A stretch of DNA of 64,000 nt from JAAGZL01 sp964628835. GTDB taxonomy: Bacteria > Pseudomonadota > Gammaproteobacteria > Chromatiales > Chromatiaceae. Numbering within the stretch: position 1 is the first letter of the stretch; the number at the start of each line of letters is the position of its first letter. Under the pieces are notes generated by a model, which worked only from the letters and a program-made list of their open reading frames with translations, made no database searches and was not told the DNA's origin. Positions 43,597 through 52,149 of the stretch are shown piece by piece. Made by a program: the position numbers and the translations under genes. The DNA is taken from the NCBI GenBank assembly GCA_964628835.1, contig CAZVME010000005.1:1-64000 (forward strand). The letters are read 5' to 3'.

Positions 43597-44748
43597 GTGA
43601 AATCACTTAAGCCAGAACTGGAACGACGTGAGCGCGAGCATCTGTATCGCCGTCGTCGCATGCTGTCCGGTCCCCAGGGGCCGGAACTGGTGATGGGTCG
43701 CCGCAAAATGCTCAGTTTCTGTAGTAATGACTATCTGGGTTTGGCCAACCATCCCAAAGTGATTACAGCCTTGCGGAAGGGGGCGCATAAGTATGGTGTC
43801 GGCAGTGGGGCGGCTCACTTGGTGAGTGGCCACAGCAAGGCCCATCATACCCTGGAAGAGGAGCTGGCCGAGTTTACCAATCGTCCCCGGGCCCTATTGT
43901 TCTCTACCGGTTACATGGCCAACCTGGGGGTGATTACGGCCCTTATGGGACGAGGCGACAATATATATGAGGACCGTCTCAACCATGCCTCGCTAATCGA
44001 TGGCGGCCTGTTGTCACGGGCCGGTTTTAGACGTTTTGCCCACAGTGATGTGCAAGTCCTGGAGCGCCAGATGCAGAGCCAGGAGAGGGGCCAGGAGAAG
44101 GGCGAGGCTATGGTGGCGGTAGATGGGGTATTCAGCATGGACGGAGATATTGCCCCTCTGCCTGAGCTAGCCGCTCTCTGCCGTAAACGAGAGGCCTGGC
44201 TGTTGGTGGACGATGCACATGGTATGGGGGTGCTGGGAGCCACTGGTGCTGGCAGCCTGGAGCATTTTTCACTTGGGGTGGAAGATGTACCCATCCTGAT
44301 GGGCACCCTGGGCAAAGGCTTTGGCACCTTCGGCGCCTTTGTGGCCGGATCAGAGGAGTTGATCGAGACCCTGATCCAGGATGCCCGTAGTTATGTCTAC
44401 ACCACTGCATCGCCTCCGGCCGTGGCTGAGGCCACCCGCGCCAGCCTCAGGCTGGTGCATAAAGAGTCTTGGCGCCGGGAGCGGCTGCAGGAGCTAATAC
44501 AGAGATTTCGCACTGGTGCTGAGCAGTTGGGTCTGCCCCTCATGCAGTCCGAAACCCCGATCCAACCCCTGCTGGCCGGTTCTGCGGAAACGGCCATTGC
44601 CTGGAGCAAAGGCCTGGAGAAACAAGGCATACTGGTGAGTGCCATCCGGCCACCCACGGTTCCGGAAGGCAGCGCCAGGTTGCGCGTGACCCTGTGTGCC
44701 AATCATACCGATGAGCATGTGGACCGGCTGCTGGAGGCGTTGGCATAG
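43597..44748 (+). CDS. bioF: 8-amino-7-oxononanoate synthase
   Basis: BioF is a PLP enzyme condensing pimeloyl-ACP with alanine. The 383-residue protein starts at a GTG and shows SFCSNDYLGLANHP, GSGAAHLVSGHSKAHHTLE, the PLP-binding DDAHGMGVLG and the lysine motif TLGKGFGTFGAF. It lies between bioB and bioH in one operon. Confidence 0.95.
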   Translation: MKSLKPELERREREHLYRRRRMLSGPQGPELVMGRRKMLSFCSNDYLGLANHPKVITALRKGAHKYGVGSGAAHLVSGHSKAHHTLEEELAEFTNRPRALLFSTGYMANLGVITALMGRGDNIYEDRLNHASLIDGGLLSRAGFRRFAHSDVQVLERQMQSQERGQEKGEAMVAVDGVFSMDGDIAPLPELAALCRKREAWLLVDDAHGMGVLGATGAGSLEHFSLGVEDVPILMGTLGKGFGTFGAFVAGSEELIETLIQDARSYVYTTASPPAVAEATRASLRLVHKESWRRERLQELIQRFRTGAEQLGLPLMQSETPIQPLLAGSAETAIAWSKGLEKQGILVSAIRPPTVPEGSARLRVTLCANHTDEHVDRLLEALA

Positions 44749-44927
44749 TGTTTACTATTTTTAACTTACTGCTGGTCCAGAAACATAAGAAGTGTTTCGC
44801 GCAAAGGCGCTAAGAAAATAATTACAGACACTAGGTGATAATAAAGACTAACTTTGCGTTCTTGACGAGAGTGTTGTTGTCCTGGAGATGTACGGACTAT
44901 TTCAGAGATCCACACAATATTAACCCG

Positions 44928-45698
44928 ATGCAATTACATACTGAAACATTTGGCCAGGGTCGTGATCTGGTACTGATCCATGGCTGGGGCATGAACAGTG
45001 CGGTGTGGACATCGCTGATCCAACCGCTGTCGCAGCAGTTCCGTCTCACCCTGATCGATTTGCCGGGACATGGCCATAGCGAATATGACCCGGGCTGTTC
45101 CGAGCTGGACCAGTGGCTGGATGCGGTGCTACAAGTGGTGCCTGAGCGCGCCATCTGGATCGGCTGGTCGCTGGGATCCTTGTTGGCACAGCGGGCAGCA
45201 GTGCTGGTGCCAGAGCGGGTGCAGGGGCTGGTCTCTATTGCCGGTACCCCACGCTTTGCCCAGAGTGATGCCTGGCCAAACGCCATGGAGCGGGATATTT
45301 TGTGCCGGTTCGCCGTTGAGCTCCAGGCCGACCACGCCCAGGCCCTGGAGCGTTTTCTACTGCTGCAGGCCCACGGTGATGCCGGGATGCGCAAACTGCT
45401 GCGTCCCCTGCGCCAGGGGTTGGCCAGTCGCCCGGAGCCGGATGATCAGGCGTTGGCGGCGGGGCTGGATCTGTTACTGAATGTGGATCTGCGCGCCGAT
45501 CTGACCGAGTTGCACTGTCCCAGTATGTGGCTGCTGGGACGCAGGGACCTGCTGGTGCCGGTGGCGGTATCTGAAGATCTGCAGGGATTATTGCCCGAGG
45601 CCTGGATACATATTTTCCCACATGCGGCACACCTGCCCATGTTGTCTGACCAGGCCAGATGCCTGGAACTGTTAACAAATTTTATCGGTGATATTTGA
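44928..45698 (+). CDS. bioH: Pimeloyl-ACP methyl ester carboxylesterase
   Basis: BioH removes the methyl group from pimeloyl-ACP methyl ester and so ends the disguised fatty acid cycle started by BioC. The 256-residue alpha/beta hydrolase has the nucleophile motif GWSLGS, the acid in LLGRRDLLVP and the histidine in FPHAAHLPM. ATG 44928 is chosen because it matches the family N-terminus. The frame extends to 44835 without a sensible leader. It overlaps bioC by one base. Confidence 0.92.
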   Translation: MQLHTETFGQGRDLVLIHGWGMNSAVWTSLIQPLSQQFRLTLIDLPGHGHSEYDPGCSELDQWLDAVLQVVPERAIWIGWSLGSLLAQRAAVLVPERVQGLVSIAGTPRFAQSDAWPNAMERDILCRFAVELQADHAQALERFLLLQAHGDAGMRKLLRPLRQGLASRPEPDDQALAAGLDLLLNVDLRADLTELHCPSMWLLGRRDLLVPVAVSEDLQGLLPEAWIHIFPHAAHLPMLSDQARCLELLTNFIGDI

Positions 45699-46546
45699 TG
45701 GTTAATATAGATAAGCAACAGGCCTGCAACGCCTTCTCCCGGGCGGCGGAACGTTATGACAAAGTGGCCGTGCTGCAGCGGGAGACCGGTCAGCGCCTGG
45801 TGGAGCGGCTGGAACTGATGCTGATTGAGCCCAAGGTGATTTTGGATATTGGTTCCGGTACCGGTGTGGCCACGGCAGAACTGGCCAAGCGCTACAAGAA
45901 GGCCCAGATATTCGCCCTGGACTTTGCCTTCCCCATGCTGTTGCAGACCCGCAAACGCGGCTCCTGGCTGCGTCGCCCGCGTTGTGTCTGTGCCGACCTG
46001 GAACAGCTGCCGTTTGCTGATAACTCGGTTGACCTGATCTACTCCAACGCTGCCTTGCAGTGGAGCAACGACCTGGAATACACCTTCGGGGAGTTTATGC
46101 GGGTGCTGCGTCCCGGTGGTCTGGTGGCATTCACCACCTTTGGTCCGGATACCCTGAAGGAGCTGCGCCTGGCCTGGAGTGAGGCCGACGGTGGTAGTCA
46201 TGTGAGCCAGTTCCTGGATATGCATGATGTGGGTGATGCCCTGCTGAACAGCCGCTTTGCCGAGCCGGTGATAGATGTGGACCGCATGGTACTGACCTAT
46301 GACCAGGTGGATGGTCTGATGCAGGATCTGAAGGTGCTGGGTGCACACAATGTAAACCGCGACCGCAATCGTGGCCTCACCGGCAAGAGCCGGATGCTGG
46401 CCATGCGCGAGTCCTATGAACAGTTCCGTACCGATGGCAAGCTGCCGGCCAGTTATGAGGTGATCTACGGTCACGCCTGGGTGCCAGACCAGATCCAGGA
46501 GGAGGGTGTAGCCACTGTCCCCATAAGTGATATTAAACAGATGTAA
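45698..46546 (+). CDS. bioC: Malonyl-ACP O-methyltransferase
   Basis: BioC methylates malonyl-ACP to start pimeloyl synthesis. The 282-residue protein has FSRAAERYDKVAVLQRE, SAM motif I LDIGSGTGVATAEL, SNAALQWSNDLEYTFGEFMRVLRPGG and FGPDTLKELR, all BioC hallmarks. Its ATG overlaps the bioH stop (TGATG). The C-terminal segment TYEVIYGHAW-like (ASYEVIYGHAWVP) is conserved. Confidence 0.94.
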   Translation: MVNIDKQQACNAFSRAAERYDKVAVLQRETGQRLVERLELMLIEPKVILDIGSGTGVATAELAKRYKKAQIFALDFAFPMLLQTRKRGSWLRRPRCVCADLEQLPFADNSVDLIYSNAALQWSNDLEYTFGEFMRVLRPGGLVAFTTFGPDTLKELRLAWSEADGGSHVSQFLDMHDVGDALLNSRFAEPVIDVDRMVLTYDQVDGLMQDLKVLGAHNVNRDRNRGLTGKSRMLAMRESYEQFRTDGKLPASYEVIYGHAWVPDQIQEEGVATVPISDIKQM

Positions 46547-46547
46547 T

Positions 46548-47216
46548 ATGGCTACAGGATATTTCATTACCGGAACCGATACCGAGTGTGGCAAGACCGA
46601 GATCACTCTGGGGCTGATGCAGCTGTTGCAGCGGTCTGGGGCTTCAGTCCTGGGGATGAAGCCGGTCGCCTCTGGCGCCATGCCTAGCAAGGAGGGTCTG
46701 CGCAATGATGACGCCGAGCGTATTCTGCAACAGGCCTCAACCGCCGTGGCGTATGATCTGGTGAACCCCTTTGCCTTCGAACCACCCATTGCTCCCCACC
46801 TGGCTGCACTCCAGGCTGGAGTGGATATCAGTTTTGGCCGGATTATGGAGTGCCACAGGGAGCTGTCTGCTCAGGCCGATGTGGTGGTTGTCGAGGGTGT
46901 GGGTGGCTGGCGGGTGCCGCTGGGAAGTGATGGTGCGGTCTCTGATCTGGCGCTGACCATGAATCTACCGGTGATCCTGGTGGTGGGGATGAAATTGGGT
47001 TGCATCAACCACGCCCTGCTTAGTGCCGAGTCCATATCAGACAGTGGTATCAAGATGGCCGGTTGGGTGGCGAATATGGTGCACCTGGAGATGCTGGAAC
47101 AGGAGGCCAATATCGCCACCCTGAAACAGGAGATCGGCGTCCCATGCCTTGGCATAGTCCCGCATATGTCACAACCGACCGCCCAAGCGGTTGCAGACAG
47201 GTTGCAGTTGGTCTGA
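46548..47216 (+). CDS. bioD: Dethiobiotin synthetase
   Basis: BioD closes the ureido ring of dethiobiotin with CO2 and ATP. The 222-residue protein has the P-loop GTDTECGKTEIT, where the family usually has GTDTxVGKT, KPVASG and VEGVGGWRVPL. ATG 46548 is used; the frame is open from 46527. It is the last gene of the biotin run. No bioA gene is in the window, so the aminotransferase step is encoded elsewhere. Confidence 0.94.
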   Translation: MATGYFITGTDTECGKTEITLGLMQLLQRSGASVLGMKPVASGAMPSKEGLRNDDAERILQQASTAVAYDLVNPFAFEPPIAPHLAALQAGVDISFGRIMECHRELSAQADVVVVEGVGGWRVPLGSDGAVSDLALTMNLPVILVVGMKLGCINHALLSAESISDSGIKMAGWVANMVHLEMLEQEANIATLKQEIGVPCLGIVPHMSQPTAQAVADRLQLV

Positions 47217-47301
47217 TATCTCCGCGTCCCGTCACTTTGTTTGTGATCTGAAACTTCGTATCATGTACGGCAACTGTTTCCAGAATCTTGCGGAGTGAAG
47301 T

Positions 47302-48375
47302 ATGAGTATGCACAACCTATACAATACCAATGTGCTGGCCGAGCGTATCCTGGTGGCACCATCACAACTGAAGCGGCATATGCCCAACAGCGAGGAGGGC
47401 GATGAGGCGGTGTGGCAGGCGCGCCAGACCATAGACAATATCCTTACCGGCAAGGATCCTCGTCTGCTGGTGGTGACCGGACCCTGCTCTATCCATGATG
47501 TGGATGCAGCCATAGAGTATGCCGACCGGCTGCAAAAACTCCATCATGAGTTGTCTGACACTCTCTATCTGGTGATGCGTATCTACTTCGAGAAGCCCCG
47601 CACCACGGTGGGCTGGAAGGGTCTGATCAACGACCCCAAGATGGATGACTCATTCCAGATCGAAGAGGGCCTGCATGCCGCTCGTAGATTGCTGCTGCAC
47701 CTGGCGGAGATGGGCCTGCCGGCGGCAACCGAAGCGCTGGACCCCATCAGCCCCCAATATCTGTCTGACCTGTTTGCCTGGTCTGCCATTGGGGCGCGCA
47801 CCACCGAGTCCCAGACCCACCGTGAGATGGCCAGTGGCCTCTCCACCCCGGTGGGCTTCAAGAACGGCACCGATGGCAACCTGACAGTCGCCATAAATGC
47901 ACTGCAATCTGTCTCCCAGCCGCACAACTTTCTTGGTATCGATAATACCGGGCAGGTCGCTGTAATTCAGACCAAGGGTAATGCCGCAGCCCATATCATC
48001 CTGCGCGGTGGCGGCGGGCAGCCCAACTACGACTCGGTGAATATCGCCCAGTGTGAGGAGACTCTGCGTAAAGCCGGGCTGGCGGAAAATATCGTGGTGG
48101 ATTGCAGTCACGGCAATTCCAACAAAGATTTCCACCTGCAACCCCTGGTGGTTGAGAATGTGGTGGGGCAGATTGTTGGCGGTAATAAATCCATTATGGG
48201 AATCATGTTGGAGAGTAATCTGAATGAAGGAAATCAGAAGATTCCGGCCGACCTGTCCGAGCTGAAGTACGGGGTGTCGGTGACTGACGCCTGTATTGAC
48301 TGGGAGACTACGGAGAAGCTGCTGCGGGAGATGGATGCCAAGCTGGCCGATGTCCTACCTGGGCGTCGGGGCTGA
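47302..48375 (+). CDS. aroG: 3-deoxy-7-phosphoheptulonate synthase (class I)
   Basis: This enzyme condenses PEP and erythrose 4-phosphate to DAHP, the entry step of the shikimate pathway. The 357-residue protein has VVTGPCSIHD, RIYFEKPRTTVGWKGLINDP, ARTTESQTHREMASGL and ILRGGGGQPNYD, placing it in the AroF/G/H type I-alpha group. Which aromatic amino acid inhibits it cannot be read with confidence, so the symbol is approximate. A GGAG site precedes the ATG. Confidence 0.93.
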   Translation: MSMHNLYNTNVLAERILVAPSQLKRHMPNSEEGDEAVWQARQTIDNILTGKDPRLLVVTGPCSIHDVDAAIEYADRLQKLHHELSDTLYLVMRIYFEKPRTTVGWKGLINDPKMDDSFQIEEGLHAARRLLLHLAEMGLPAATEALDPISPQYLSDLFAWSAIGARTTESQTHREMASGLSTPVGFKNGTDGNLTVAINALQSVSQPHNFLGIDNTGQVAVIQTKGNAAAHIILRGGGGQPNYDSVNIAQCEETLRKAGLAENIVVDCSHGNSNKDFHLQPLVVENVVGQIVGGNKSIMGIMLESNLNEGNQKIPADLSELKYGVSVTDACIDWETTEKLLREMDAKLADVLPGRRG

Positions 48376-48391
48376 ACTTCAGAAAAAAAGG

Positions 48392-48417
48392 AGGCCGCTA
48401 AAAAGTGTTAGCGGCCT
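48392..48417 (-). terminator. Hairpin after aroG, T-run only on the minus side
   Basis: Perfect 10-bp stem AGGCCGCTAA (48392-48401) with TTAGCGGCCT (48408-48417) and a 6-base loop. An A-run lies on its left (48383-48389), i.e. a T-run on the minus strand, while the plus side has no T-run. It therefore looks like a minus-strand terminator or a plus-strand transcript stabiliser at the end of aroG. Confidence 0.5.
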
Positions 48418-49015
48418 AACCAAAGGAGGAGATGTCGGTGGCGATAGACCAAATCCAGATCAAAACTGATTTGGGTTGCCTAATGCCGACCGTCAGGAGT
48501 ATTGGATCACATGGGGTGTCTTTTCTGCATTGAGAATTCTCAACTATGAGATGATTTGTTAGATTGTATCAGGGTTATTATGCACCGGGGTTGAGGTGAA
48601 ATTTCCATGTGTTGCGTAATTTAACTCAGACCCTAAATAAAATGGTGCCATTGTTTCATTGGCGCTCTACCTCAAAATATTAACCGGCAACAGGATTATT
48701 TGGACAGGTTTCAGGTACGGATTGCTCAATTCCAGTGAATGAAAGAAGGTGTAGGCTGGATTTGATTGTGGAAATATGGGGCATTCTTTTCACATGGCAA
48801 ATGCAATCGACGCGTATCCTTGCAGATAGTATAATTTTACACTATTCGCCCCCTTTTATTTGTTTTGACCGATCTGTATTGATTGCGGCAGTGCAAACAA
48901 CCGGGGTTATATCAGCGCTTGATGAATATAGAGTATATGGAAATTTCTGTGCTACCGGAAAAGCAAACCACCAAGCAGAGCAGATGCTCCACAACACCAT
49001 GGGTGTGGCGGGGCT
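48418..49015 (+). other. Gene-poor stretch before the glycan cluster
   Basis: About 600 bases without a confident gene. A 34-codon frame starts at ATG 48432 right after AGGAGG, but the spacing is only two bases. A 94-codon frame (48735-49019) has no family resemblance and contains a promoter-like sequence. A candidate sigma-70 promoter is listed separately. Confidence 0.4.
48807..48835 (+). promoter_or_regulatory. Candidate promoter of the glycan cluster
   Basis: TCGACG (48807-48812, four of six matches to TTGACA), a 17-base spacer and a perfect TATAAT (48830-48835), about 180 bases before the glycosyltransferase gene. This would leave a long leader. Support is sequence similarity only. Confidence 0.4.
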
Positions 49016-49954
49016 ATGATGGGTAACCCAACGGTTGATGTTGGGATTAGATTTAGCATTATCATCCCCTCCTATAATTACGCGCGGTTTCTTGTGCGAG
49101 CGTTAGATTCGGCAATTTCCCAGCCCGGTGAAGATTATGAGGTTATCGTAGTTAATGATGGCTCAACTGATGACACCGACTCCATAGTCAAAGATTACCT
49201 GAATGATCAGGATTGCACTCGACTGCGCTATCACCGTCAGGAGCAAGCGGGGGCCTCTGCTGCCAGAAACTGTGGTGTGGAGCTAAGCCGTGGGCAATTT
49301 TTGATCTTTCTCGATGCGGATGATGAATTGGTAGAGGGGGCGCTGGACTATCTTCGGCCTATAACTGAAGCAAAACCGAATGCCGGCATGTTGGTTGGTG
49401 GTCACTATGCCGTACATGATGATGGTTCGCAGAAATACCATAAGATAAAGCGTTTAAGCAGTGTCCGAAAGAAAAATTTCCTGGACTATTTGACCAAGAA
49501 AATCAGTATGGTCAATGGTGCGGTTGCAATGAACCGTTTGATTTTTGAGAAGATCCGATACACTGAAGATCTGCCGCAGGCTGAAGATATCCCAGTATTT
49601 GGCCAGGCGCTTGCTACTTTTGACTGTTATTCGATCCCGGAGCCTATAGCCAGAATATTTCACCATGTCGATAGCCGCCGCAGAGATACCACCCTGGCCC
49701 GTAAAGGAGGGTTTCAGGTGGTTAATCATCTGTTTAATCCAGATATATTACCGGCAGAGTGTATGCGCTACGTAGATTATTTCTATGTGCGTAAATGTCT
49801 GTCGCTGTTTCGCCTGTTCTCTAAAGAGGGGGCAAAGTGGGAGGCGGCATCCTATTATCATAAGGCATTGATGAAACGGCCTTTGACTGCCTTGCGCCCC
49901 AGCTATTTCAGTAAGTATCTACGTATGCTGGCTAAATCCAATAGAAGTTGCTGA
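49016..49954 (+). CDS. Family 2 glycosyltransferase
   Basis: This is a 312-residue GT-A fold glycosyltransferase. N-terminal motifs are FSIIIPSYNYARFLVRALDS, VVNDGSTDD (nucleotide binding), GASAARNCGV and the metal-binding FLDADDELVEGA. There is no membrane segment, so it works at the cytoplasmic face. The donor and acceptor are unknown. The start is one of two tandem ATGs (49016 or 49019). It is the first gene of a plus-strand run with two QueC-like proteins and a pyruvyl transferase, suggesting surface glycan synthesis. Confidence 0.88.
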   Translation: MMGNPTVDVGIRFSIIIPSYNYARFLVRALDSAISQPGEDYEVIVVNDGSTDDTDSIVKDYLNDQDCTRLRYHRQEQAGASAARNCGVELSRGQFLIFLDADDELVEGALDYLRPITEAKPNAGMLVGGHYAVHDDGSQKYHKIKRLSSVRKKNFLDYLTKKISMVNGAVAMNRLIFEKIRYTEDLPQAEDIPVFGQALATFDCYSIPEPIARIFHHVDSRRRDTTLARKGGFQVVNHLFNPDILPAECMRYVDYFYVRKCLSLFRLFSKEGAKWEAASYYHKALMKRPLTALRPSYFSKYLRMLAKSNRSC

Positions 49955-50049
49955 CGCATATTCTGGTAGAGGCGGAAAATAAATGATGTTTATGCAGTTG
50001 GATTTTGTCAGGTGACCATTGCAAGAGCTCTGAAGCAGGCGTATGCGCT

Positions 50050-51201
50050 ATGGCCCTGAAAAAACCTAGAGTATTGAAACTACCTGCAGCGACAATCCAG
50101 TCGGGTAGAGTTGAGTATGAGTTTGCTTTTCCGGCGAAAAACCATCCAGTCTATTTTTCCTCAAATGATGTTGAATTAACAGGTGGTTCTGACGCGGCAC
50201 TAAGCATGATGCTGCTGGCGGCGATGCGGCTGGGTTTTGATATCGAACTGCCTGGCAATATATCAGCAACGTTTCTAGAGAATCAGCGTAGATTGATGGA
50301 GATATTTTGTGAGTGGTTTCCAAAATATCAGCCGATCAAGATTATTGGAAATGAGGTTGCTGTCACTCCAGCGTGTGCCACCGGTCGAGTAGGCGCCATG
50401 TTTACCGGTGGCGTGGATTCCTTTTACACCTATCAAAAGCATCAGGATGAAATTACCGACCTGGTTTTTGTGCACGGTTATGATGTTCGATTGACAGACA
50501 CCAACAAACGCGAAGCCATTTCGAAGATGGGACGTGAGTTGGAACAGGAGACAGGTATCCGCTTTATAGAGCTGGAGACCAATTCCATTCGTTTGTTTCG
50601 GGATTATGGTCGGTGGGGATTGCATGGCCATGGTTTTGGTTTGGGCAGTGCAGCAAGGCTGTTGAGTGGGTATCTGGATAAGCTATACATTCCCTCTTCA
50701 TTCCCTACGACGCAACTATTTCCGTGGGCTTCTCACCCGGATACTGATCCTCTGTTTTCAGATGAGGACCTGGCGATTGTGCATGATGGGTGTGAGGCGA
50801 GCCGAACTGAGAAGGTGTCAGCCATTGCCGACAGTGCTTTTGCCCAAAAACATCTCAGGGTTTGCACCGCTAAGATCAATGGCCTTTACAATTGCGGGCG
50901 CTGCGAAAAGTGCCTGCGCACCATGACGGGGTTATATGCTCATGGCCAATTGGGTCGATTTCGGACATTTCCTGTTGGTCTTGATCCAGACAGGATCAAA
51001 AGTTTGATCATATTTGAAGAGTCAGCCACGAGGTTTGTTCAGGATAATATTGGATTACTAGAGTCGGCCGGTTTGGGGGATGATGCGGTGTGCCGGGCGT
51101 GGAGGGATATTTATCAACGCAGCCCTCTCCAGATTAAATGGTTGCAGACCAAGAGATATTTCCAAAAGCTTGGTCACAAGACACGGTCTAGGTTGAAATG
51201 A
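50050..51201 (+). CDS. QueC-like PP-loop ATP pyrophosphatase, paralogue 1
   Basis: This 383-residue protein has an N-terminal domain of about 110 residues, then an adenine-nucleotide alpha hydrolase (PP-loop) domain with FTGGVDS (118-124, normally SGGxDS). A C-terminal zinc-type site is C272-x9-C282-x2-C285-x2-C288, very close to the C-x8-C-x2-C-x2-C site of QueC. QueC-type enzymes use ATP to turn a carboxylate into an amide or nitrile. No queuosine genes are nearby. The neighbours are a glycosyltransferase and a pyruvyl transferase, so it probably modifies a sugar or conjugate; this is inference. ATG 50050 is chosen over a TTG at 50005 by comparison with paralogue 2. Confidence 0.72.
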   Translation: MALKKPRVLKLPAATIQSGRVEYEFAFPAKNHPVYFSSNDVELTGGSDAALSMMLLAAMRLGFDIELPGNISATFLENQRRLMEIFCEWFPKYQPIKIIGNEVAVTPACATGRVGAMFTGGVDSFYTYQKHQDEITDLVFVHGYDVRLTDTNKREAISKMGRELEQETGIRFIELETNSIRLFRDYGRWGLHGHGFGLGSAARLLSGYLDKLYIPSSFPTTQLFPWASHPDTDPLFSDEDLAIVHDGCEASRTEKVSAIADSAFAQKHLRVCTAKINGLYNCGRCEKCLRTMTGLYAHGQLGRFRTFPVGLDPDRIKSLIIFEESATRFVQDNIGLLESAGLGDDAVCRAWRDIYQRSPLQIKWLQTKRYFQKLGHKTRSRLK

Positions 51202-51217
51202 GTATGGCAGGTTACCT

Positions 51218-52099
51218 ATGAAGCGGATATGTGCATTGGAATACACGGGAGACATCTTCTCGCGATCGATTAACCTGGGGGACGATATCCAGACCATAGC
51301 GGTTAGTCGGTTGCTTCCCCATGTGGATGGTTACGTCTCCAGAGAGGCCCTTGATAGCGTAGATGAGCCCTGTGTTGTGCCAATGAACGGGTTCTTTATG
51401 AATGGCAACCATTGGCCGCCGTCGCCAGCGGTCAGTCCTGTATTTTATGCGTTTCACGTTACACCGCAATCCAGGGGTGTCATCTGTTCACCTGAGGGTA
51501 TTGAGTACCTTAAGAGGTGGCAGCCGATAGGTTGCCGTGATCTTGGTACCATGGAAGCGTTATCAAAATACGGTATTGAGGTTTACTACAGTCGCTGTGT
51601 CACACTGACACTGCCGCGTCGCAGCACTGAGCCCGAGGATGGGCAGGTGTTTATCGCCGGCATCTCGAAAGCAGATCGTTATGCAATTCCAAAGCAAATC
51701 CGGCGTGAAGCGATTGTGGTTGATCAAGCAAAGGTAAGACTGCCCATTACCGATACCAGCATAAAATTGGCCATGGCAGAAGAGCTGGTCAAGCAGTACC
51801 ACGATCGGGCGCGCCTGGTCATTACCTCAAAGATTCATTGTGCGATGCCATGTATCGCGATGGGTATTCCCGTGGTGTTTTTATATGATGCCGGTAAACG
51901 GGATGATTACCGCGTCAAGATCATTAATGACCTGGTGGGGATCAACTATGTGCACAAAAGCGGCTGGTTGGCAAAACTCAAGAACATCCAATTGTCCAAG
52001 CGGATCGATTGGTCGCCTGAACCGCTGGATATTGAGTCTATAAAGTTAGAGATTCGAGAGGGGTTTGCGCAAGCTTTTAATCGTATCTATCGGGGTTAG
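51218..52099 (+). CDS. Polysaccharide pyruvyl transferase family protein
   Basis: This 293-residue protein matches the pyruvyl transferase (CsaB/WcaK) family: INLGDDIQTIA near the N-terminus, GCRDLGTMEALSKYGI, and the C-terminal LVITSKIHCAMPCIAMGIPVVFL with the conserved Ser/Lys/His cluster. Family enzymes add ketal-pyruvate from PEP to sugars of exopolysaccharides or cell-wall polymers. It lies between the two QueC-like genes with gaps of only 16 and about 50 bases, so all three are likely one operon. Confidence 0.85.
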   Translation: MKRICALEYTGDIFSRSINLGDDIQTIAVSRLLPHVDGYVSREALDSVDEPCVVPMNGFFMNGNHWPPSPAVSPVFYAFHVTPQSRGVICSPEGIEYLKRWQPIGCRDLGTMEALSKYGIEVYYSRCVTLTLPRRSTEPEDGQVFIAGISKADRYAIPKQIRREAIVVDQAKVRLPITDTSIKLAMAEELVKQYHDRARLVITSKIHCAMPCIAMGIPVVFLYDAGKRDDYRVKIINDLVGINYVHKSGWLAKLKNIQLSKRIDWSPEPLDIESIKLEIREGFAQAFNRIYRG

Positions 52100-52149
52100 T
52101 CTTGGTTGCTAATGCGGACCAGATAAGTGCTGAAGAAGACCTAATCACC

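Noticed and set aside
45446..46789. 447-codon open frame on the minus strand
   Set aside because: It is opposite bioH, bioC and bioD, with no family resemblance.
48735..49019. 94-codon frame before the glycosyltransferase
   Set aside because: It has no family resemblance, a weak start, and contains a TATAAT promoter-like sequence. It is treated as intergenic.
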